Made by a program: the position numbers and the translations under genes
In this document: positions 57,608 to 64,000 of the stretch, one piece after another
How positions within the stretch are numbered: the stretch's first letter is position 1
How the letters are laid out: each line of letters opens with the position of its first letter
The notes under the pieces: generated by a model
What the model was told of the DNA's origin: nothing
Database searches by the model: none
What the model saw: the letters and a program-made list of their open reading frames with translations, nothing else
NCBI GenBank assembly: GCA_035222895.1
Contig: JAVYIG010000610.1
Coordinates: 434,001-498,000, forward strand
DNA: 64,000 bases
Reading direction: 5' to 3'
Source of the DNA: Strongylocentrotus droebachiensis
Taxonomy: Eukaryota > Echinodermata > Echinoidea > Camarodonta > Strongylocentrotidae

Positions 57608-60131
57608 CTCTGATGGAGTGTAAATCTTGTGATGCTCAGAAAGACTTGCTTCCAAAGAAAATGACAATCTTTATACTCAGTCAGGAGCAAGATGACTGAA
57701 ATGAAAGAACCGTTCATGGACTGTGTTAATATGACATACACATGACCCAAATACGCACACGTGATTGGTAAGTTCAAAATATAACAGCAAGAAAATTTAA
57801 ATGAAAGGACCGTTAATGAACTGTGTTAATAACCCAAATACGCAATCGTGATTGGTGGGTTGATTAGAAAATAATATTTCCAACAATTCAGCTGGTACTT
57901 TGATGATAACGAACTAGCCTTTTGGAGAAAATATGTATAAATGCTGGTTCACATGACAAATCTTACCTTCAAATCAGTTGGATTATAATGTGTTCCAGCT
58001 ATGACTTCAAATCCTCTGATATAGTGTGAATCGCTCTTGTGATGCTCAGAAAGACAAAGAAAATGACAATCTTTCTACTCAGTCAGGAGCAAGATAACTG
58101 AAATGAAAGAACCGTTCATGGACTGTGTTAATATGACATACACATAACCAAATCGTGGTTGGTAGGTTCAAAATATAACAGCAAGCTAGATAACTTCAAT
58201 GAAATGACCATTAGTGAACTGTGTTTATATGCCCAGGCCCCCACCCCTGGGAAAAAAAAGTGTAAAAACACATACATTTTACCTTTGAGGGAGATGGGGC
58301 GCCGTCGCCTGGCGCTCAAGGGGGGTGGGGTGCGATTTTTCAAATTTTCGAGGGCCCCCCACCAAAAAAAAAAAAAAAAAAAAAATTAGTGCTCACTACC
58401 CAATCCCCCCCCCCTCCCCCCCACTGATCGAATTATTGGCCGGCTGTTTCGCCGCTAATTATTTTCTCACGATTGGGCCCCCTCCCCTGCCGCCGGCTGG
58501 ATACGCCCCTGAGGCCAGGAAATCAATTGCGTCATTAAGTAGTGGTATAGCCTATAGCTACACAGAAATTTGCTCTTGGCTTCAGCTATGTTTCAAACTT
58601 CTCCCAAACTACAGTTGGATTCAGGCGCGGATCTACGGGGGGGGGGGGGGGGGGTTTAGGGGGTTTAAACCCCCCCCCCCCCTTGGGCGGCCCCCGCCAA
58701 AAAAAAAAACAAAAAAACATTTAGATCACATATTACAATAACAGACTAGCCTTTTTGGAGAAAATATGTATAAATGCTGATTCACATGACAAATCTTACC
58801 TTCAAATCAGTTCAATTATAATGTGTTCCAGCTACGACTTCAAATCCTCTGATGTAGTGTCAATCTTGTGATGCTCAGAAAGACAAAGAAAATGACGATC
58901 TTTCTACTCAGTCAGGAGCAAGAAAACTGAAATGAAAGAACCGTTCATGGACTTTGTTAATATGACAAACACATGACCCATACGCACACGTGATTGGAAG
59001 GTTCCAAATATAACAGCGAGATAACTGAAATAAAAGAACCGTTAATGAACTGTGTTTATATGACATATACGTGACCCAAAGACGCAATCGTGATTGGTCG
59101 GTTCAACATATATTATATGCAACAAATAGATTGTTCTAACGTGTTGGAGAGAGAGGGAGAGCTCATGTGACAGAGAAATAGGAAAAACAACAGGTGTTTT
59201 AGATGAGCATTGTAAAAAATATAAACAGCATTTAGAGAAGCGAGGTACGTGAAGAGAAACACACTTTAAACAATCGAACAAGAACAGTGGGAATACCCAC
59301 TCCCCAGGGAAGCACAATAGAACCTGATTTATACTACCAACCTTGAGTCGTGTCCAATTTCTGAAGTTATAACATATTTAAAGAATATTGGGGAAGAGAA
59401 TGAATCCATAAATGAGAATGGTAAAAACACAAATTGCTACGCAGGCGAGACAAAAACTAAATTGTTCTACAGTGCGTTTGCATTTTAAATAGTTTGTATT
59501 ACTTTTATTTCTATTCTAAAGCAATTGACTAAATAATATGTGATTCTCTGTTAATTTAACTATGTGATCTAATACGAAGAGGAAATATAGTAGGCTTACT
59601 AAGCTATTGCCAATTTCTTTATCCCACTTCCTTATATGGAATTGTAAAAAAATCCAAGGAAGTCGGTAGCAGCCGACAAGAGAGGATTCTTGAAATGGCT
59701 TTTGGATACATGATTTCGCATGCATATAGTGTACCGCCCGCACACCACATGCATGCAACGTACTCCGAAAGTGGCTCGAAAGTACCTCCAAGGGTCGCAC
59801 ATCTTGGCATGTGGGGGTATTGGCGATAGCGAGAATTATCCTATATGAGAAAAAAAATATTCACATGGAATATGAACTTAATTAATCTGTTTAACACAAA
59901 GAAATATCTTCCGAAGCCACAAAATAGTTTACAGTTTGATTTGATGAATGGTTAAGATGCATGAAGAAGAAAAAAATATAATAATGTAATAGTAATGTAG
60001 TTGTTATTGGAAATAAAAATACTTGACGGAAGTAATATTAATTGACAGAATTCACCCCTTCCTCTACGAAATAAAGATAATAAAACAATTTTTCAATGAT
60101 TATCATTTAGAAGTATGTCTAATCATTTCAG
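57608..60131 (+). other. Unit 3 intron, second part, with repeats
   Basis: Contains copies of the approximately 400-bp intron repeat (57,660; 58,075; 58,905). At 58,215-58,740 it has a composite insertion of C/G-run repeats, including ggcgcggatctacggggg and a gtttaaaccccc palindrome, absent from unit 1. A short GA run lies at 59,146. The acceptor is at 60,129-60,131. No gene seen. Confidence 0.7.
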
Positions 60132-60314
60132 ATTTATCTTCAAGCACGGATGATACCAGAAGTATTTGGAGATACCCTGCTCAGGCCTTTCCTGCAGTTA
60201 GCCGGTGCCCTGGCGGCCATCTTGGTTAGTCTTTCTAGAGTATCAGACTACAAGCATCACTGGAGCGATGTCTTCGCTGGCAGTGTCCTGGGTCTAGTTG
60301 TAGCCATCTTGGTG
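60132..60314 (+). CDS. PLPP: PLPP exon with catalytic C3 motif, unit 3
   Basis: A 183-bp phase-0 exon with donor gtaagt. It retains [20 protein letters not shown] in full, so the catalytic residues are present. It differs from units 1 and 2 by AILVS in place of AILVG directly before LSR (GGT to AGT), the Gly being usual at this place in LPPs. Most other changes are silent. It joins in frame to 56,172 and 61,106. Confidence 0.94.
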
Positions 60315-61105
60315 GTAAGTTAATTATCTTCATTTGAAGTCTTTTGTTCAAGTTTCTCTTCCAAGTTCAATCCAACCTTTCCAACAAGTTGAATTTGATA
60401 GGAGCAGGAAAAAAGAAACAAAGAGAAAGTTATGAGTTTGTAAAAATCCATGCAAAATGCCCTTTTCTAAGTGATTATGTATGAGGGCGTGGAGTAGTTG
60501 CTTCTTTGTTAATTGAGAGTCTTTCCACAAGTACTATTTGAAGCACATATTTTGAATACAGAAAAGTTCCATGGAAACCTTAGTGTACATAGCAGTTTTT
60601 GTTTGTGTGTGATATGGTACGCTTTAAGTACTCTTTCTCTCTCGTCTCTCCTCTCTGATATCCAGTAGTGTAGGGTTAGTTTATGTCTGCTATCAAAAAT
60701 AAACATTTTTTATCTGATTTTTTATCTAATGTTTAATAATTGATGAATAATTGATTTTAGATCTTGGCTGTGATTATCAATTTGTTCTATTTATTTATAT
60801 GTCATTGATTGTTGTCATGAACATTTTTCTAGAATATATTTAAGTTAGTATTGTCTGTTGAGAGTCAGGGGAGTACAAATAATACAAATAACTCCTCTGG
60901 CTCTCAACAGAGAGATTAAATTAAATTAATATTACATTGTTATGTTATTTGTTTATGATACGTTAATGTATTGTTGTATTTTATACAAATGTGAGTTGCA
61001 AGACGATTTGTATGCCTTCATTTTATTTGTGCATGACAATAATGATTCAATTCAATTCAATTTAAGTGCACATTAAAGAGTTTTTCCTCATTTCTTTTCT
61101 TCAAG
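60315..61105 (+). other. Unit 3 last intron, carrying a retroposon
   Basis: Collinear with 6,120-6,687 except for the insertion at 60,630-61,060. The AATA run of units 1 and 2 and its flanks are deleted near 60,383. Confidence 0.8.
60630..61060 (+). mobile_element. Retroposon-like insertion with ATTCA tail
   Basis: 431 bp beginning actctttctctctcgtctctc and ending in gattcaattcaattcaa, flanked by the 7-bp repeat TTTAAGT (60,623-60,629; 61,061-61,067), single in unit 1. A short tandem tail and a target duplication of variable length suggest target-primed reverse transcription. A hairpin lies at 60,855-60,910 (ctgttgagagtcaggggagt against actcctctggctctcaacag). No ORF. Confidence 0.75.
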
Positions 61106-61267
61106 GCTGTCTTTGTGAGTGACCTTCTTAGGATACCCATCTCAAGGGATTCGCGGATTGAGAAGGGGGAGGTGATGCCCCTCTATGGATCGGGGTCAGC
61201 CATCAGTGATCAACTCAGCAGTGATAGTAAGGACCATGCAAACAATGTTGTCACAGCGATAGCCTGA
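61106..61267 (+). CDS. PLPP: PLPP last coding exon, unit 3
   Basis: 162 bp from GCT after acceptor ttcaag to the TGA at 61,265-61,267. The protein is the same as unit 1 (ISRDSR form), with only silent changes seen. The 3' flank is again close to unit 1 and unit 2, beginning with actgtgttctct. Confidence 0.93.
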   Translation, partial: AVFVSDLLRIPISRDSRIEKGEVMPLYGSGSAISDQLSSDSKDHANNVVTAIA

Positions 61268-62880
61268 ACTGTGTTCTCTTGGCCTCACCAAGGCTCGCTT
61301 TAGCACCACCACCGTCTCCATCATAACATCATATCTTCTTCGTCTTAACTGGTGTCTGCCAGTAATGCAGTCCAGACCGATCTCAGTTTGGGGGTCCTAG
61401 ATCTCACAGACTAGAGATGGGAAGGGAGGGAAAGAGAGAGAATATGAGCTAGAAGCAGGAGAGAGAGCAAGAGAATGTAAGAGAGAAGGATACATAGAGA
61501 AAGAGAAGGGGGAAGAGAGAAAGAGAGAGAGAGAGAGAGCAAGAGAATGTAAGAGAGAAGGATACATGGAGATAGAGAGGGGAAGAGAGAGAGAGAGAGA
61601 GCAAGAGAATGTGAGAGAGAGAGAGAGAGAGAGAAGAGGAAGAGTACCAGTAGACCTTGCGCTGAATGGTCCTAACCAAAGGTTTTTATCCTGGTCTCTC
61701 CATCTGGAACCCCGGGTCTGGACTGCATCACTGGTGGTGTCCTCCTCCCAGCGTTGTCTAATGTGTACCTGGTAACCCTCTTTCAACTAACGATTTCATC
61801 ACTCACCCGAGCACTGCTCGCTGTCTTGCTCTGCAACAACTCTTGACTAACTTCCATCTCAATCTGTTCATCTCGATGTTGTCTTTGTGTCATCTGTTGT
61901 TCCACCATCTGTGAATCTCCAGAAAAGAATCAAGATGGGTCTCTTGTTTTACTTTGAGGACTAACATCATTTAGCACTTCACAGTGATCTCTACAAACAC
62001 AAGTGATAATGATTTTGCGTTTTGATGTACCATCCAACATTTATATTTTGATCAGATATGAAGTAGAAAATAATAGTTTTTTTATGATGACAAAGTCACG
62101 TAAGGGTAGTATGCATAAAAGAGAGTTCCGTCTGAGTGAGTACACATACCTGTAGGACCTTTGTAGCACGCATTGCAATTAATTAAGAAGAAAAAAACTG
62201 TTGCCACCTCTTCATATTTGAATGAGCTTTTAGAGAGATTTACTTTTTCAACCAAAGTTTTGTTCACAGGTTGAGTTCCGTGAACTAATATTCTTATATG
62301 TTGCACCACTAGAATTTATGTAGTTTAAACATATTTGTGGCTTACACCCAGTAAATAAGATCGATTGATCGATCTGTAATTGAAAAACAATTCAGAAAAA
62401 ATCTTGGAACCAGCGGGATTTGAATTGATGTGTAATTTACCTTCAAATGTTATAAATGTCATGGATTAGATCAATTACCTAGGTTTGCAATTCAGCAGTA
62501 ACCTAAATGCTAGTTTTGCCACTCCATACCCAGGAGAGAACGCAAGTGGGCGGGTGTTTAGGATACTTCAAGATGTGTGTTTACAGAATAATATAATTCT
62601 GTATGTCCTGAAGAATAGCTGTTGGTGTAATGAGTGTTTCTGTGTTGAAATGAAATGGAGGGCTGCATACGTGAAAATTAGAAAAGGAAATAGCATGTAC
62701 ACGTAATTGACGCAGGACAGATTTACTTTAACCACAGTAAAACTACTTTCAATATCTCTGGTGCTTTTGATTTGTCTTAATTGTTCAGACCACCATATAA
62801 AAGGTGCCATTGGATAGAAAGGCTATTTCTGACTCATTTTCAGTATATCTTTTTTTCGGCAACTCATTCACGTTCTTTAA
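61268..62880 (+). other. PLPP 3' tract, unit 3
   Basis: Collinear with 6,850-8,250. The GA tract (61,415-61,640) is larger and split by two acatagaga/acatggaga interruptions. About 110 bp at 62,308-62,420 are absent from unit 1; they include ggaaccagcgggatttgaat, which resembles a tRNA B box and may be a small SINE fragment. No gene. Confidence 0.65.
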
Positions 62881-63569
62881 AGGCCCGGTCACACAGAGAG
62901 GACGCATGCGGGACGCACGGCCGGCGCATGGAAAATTTCCAATTTTGGCCAGTGCGTTGTCGTTCGCTAGGCGTGCGTCATCACTCGTTACTCGTTCGTC
63001 GAGCGCGCTGGACCAACGCTGGACCAGCGCTATGCATTCATCGTCATTCGCTGTGTGCGTCGGGATTTTTTGAGCATGCTCAAAAGTGTGCGCGGAGCTC
63101 GACGCATGAATGTACACGCCAAAGACACGCCAGACGTGCGTTGAGCGCGCTAGACAAGCGCCAGACATACGCGGGGCACACGCCCTGTATACGCACAGCG
63201 CGCTAGCTACACGCTATGCATTTTGTGTCAGCTCGCTAGCTTTTCCAAAATCATGACAAAAGTTAGGCACACGGCCTTTTCCGATTTCCAATGCGCTGGC
63301 CGTGCGTCGTAGAACGCGGTGCATGCGTGGACCATTCGTCCAGCGCGCTAGCAACACGCTGTGCATTCGTGGAAGTTATTATCATGTGCGCTCTGGGTAC
63401 GGTCTGTATGCGTACTGTATGCGCCCTGTATGCGCTCAGCGCGCTAGCATGCAACACGCTATGCATTTGGTGTCAAAAGTTGGGCGCACGACAACGCACT
63501 GGACAAAATTGCAAATTTCCCATGCGCTGGCCGTGCGTTCCCCATGCGTCCTCCCTGTGTGACCGGGCC
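62881..63569. mobile_element. TTAA-flanked element filled with GCGCGCTAGC/CGCTATGCAT words
   Basis: 689 bp. The left end is aggcccggtcacacagagag and the right end is ctccctgtgtgaccgggcc. Pairing extends about 65 bp (gacgcatgcgggacgcacgg against ccgtgcgttccccatgcgtc). Units 1 and 2 have one TTAA at the site (tctttaagatatg). The interior is GC-rich, unlike its surroundings, and reiterates gcgcgctag and cacgctatgcattcgt. The overlapping ORFs in it are by-products of few stops. Confidence 0.88.
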
Positions 63570-63611
63570 TTAAGATATGTAGCATGAATGCCTGTAGTAA
63601 TGCAACATTAA

Positions 63612-63977
63612 AGGTAAAGACCAGTATTGGAAACGCCCCAATTTCAAAAAATGAAATGGAAGCTCTCATTACCAATCATGTGAAAGAATATGTTTTGACT
63701 AATACATGATGATACAAAATTTGCCGGGAAACCGCCTACTAATTCATATATTTGGTAAATTTGTTTCTCTCATGGTCTGTGAGAAATATAGGGTAGTCCC
63801 ATATACATCTTTCTGTGTATAGTGCTTGTAACTTTACGAAGAATGGGCCATATTTCTTATCATTTTGATGATTCCAGAACCTTGCAGATGCTAGATGCTA
63901 GATGATCAACCTTTTCTGATCGATTCCACAACGTTTCTTTCACAATGTAATCGCATGACCATAACTGGTCTTTACCT
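63612..63977. mobile_element. Complete short AGGTAAAGACC element
   Basis: 366 bp between TTAA at 63,608-63,611 and 63,978-63,981, with ends aggtaaagaccagt and actggtctttacct. A TA duplication with longer ends would fit equally. Unit 1 is empty here (cattaaagttatcc near 8,292). It is the reference for the truncated copy at 32,284 and the enlarged relative at 43,583. Confidence 0.87.
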
Positions 63978-64000
63978 TTAAGGTTATCCCCATTGATCAA

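Noticed and set aside
62781..63587. Several overlapping ORFs of 67-141 codons on both strands
   Set aside because: They fall in the GC-rich word-filled element, where stops are rare by composition; they cross its boundaries and have no shared frame.

Overview
The window is eukaryotic nuclear DNA: AT-rich, intron-rich, few long reading frames, and dense with tandem repeats, SINE-like and TTAA/hAT-type inverted-repeat elements. A marine invertebrate deuterostome, most likely an echinoderm such as a sea urchin, fits best. The reasons are the vertebrate-like exon layout of a lipid phosphate phosphatase, a tRNA-derived SINE with a 'gcgcct(t)tgagcacctt' body ending in ATT repeats, and the 'ggatcc(a/g)cgcctg' and 'gcgcgaagcgcgg' repeat families. 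The species cannot be fixed from sequence alone.

Layout: the window is a tandem array of one large unit, seen nearly three times (about 1-22,535; 22,536-51,338; 51,339-64,000, cut off). Each unit reads, left to right: a minus-strand single-exon ORF of unknown function; on the plus strand the last coding exons of a phospholipid phosphatase (PLPP/LPP, PAP2 superfamily); a long 3' untranslated or downstream tract holding a (GA)n run; and then a repeat-rich spacer. Unit 1 has PLPP exons at 3,011-3,068, 5,937-6,119 and 6,688-6,849. Unit 3 has them at 56,115-56,172, 60,132-60,314 and 61,106-61,267. Unit 2 lacks the first of these exons, and its second (28,425-29,184) is split by a 569-bp hAT-like element with a perfect 8-bp target duplication; only its last exon (30,479-30,640) is intact. 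I found no 5' PLPP exons in any unit, so the array may consist only of 3'-terminal exons, either as alternative ends of one upstream gene or as gene fragments.

The minus-strand ORF family shares a domain of about 140 residues with no function I recognise. In ORF2 (155 aa) the domain ends in one rudimentary repeat. In ORF1 (runs off the left edge) and ORF3 (623 aa) it is followed by long in-frame arrays of a 20-residue charged repeat encoded by a 60-bp minisatellite.

Comparing the units gives empty sites for many mobile elements, so several insertions can be defined to the base: TTAA-flanked inverted-repeat elements (29,668-30,435; 43,583-44,991; 48,055-50,787 with a piggyBac-like transposase N-terminal remnant; 62,881-63,569; 63,612-63,977), hAT-like elements (28,534-29,102; 56,871-57,607), a retroposon (60,630-61,060) and a small inverted-repeat element (20,581-20,720). 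Several of the larger elements are filled with degenerate reiterations of a short self-complementary word (CCATATGG, CCAATTGG, GCGCGCTAGC). That is the least ordinary structure in the window.
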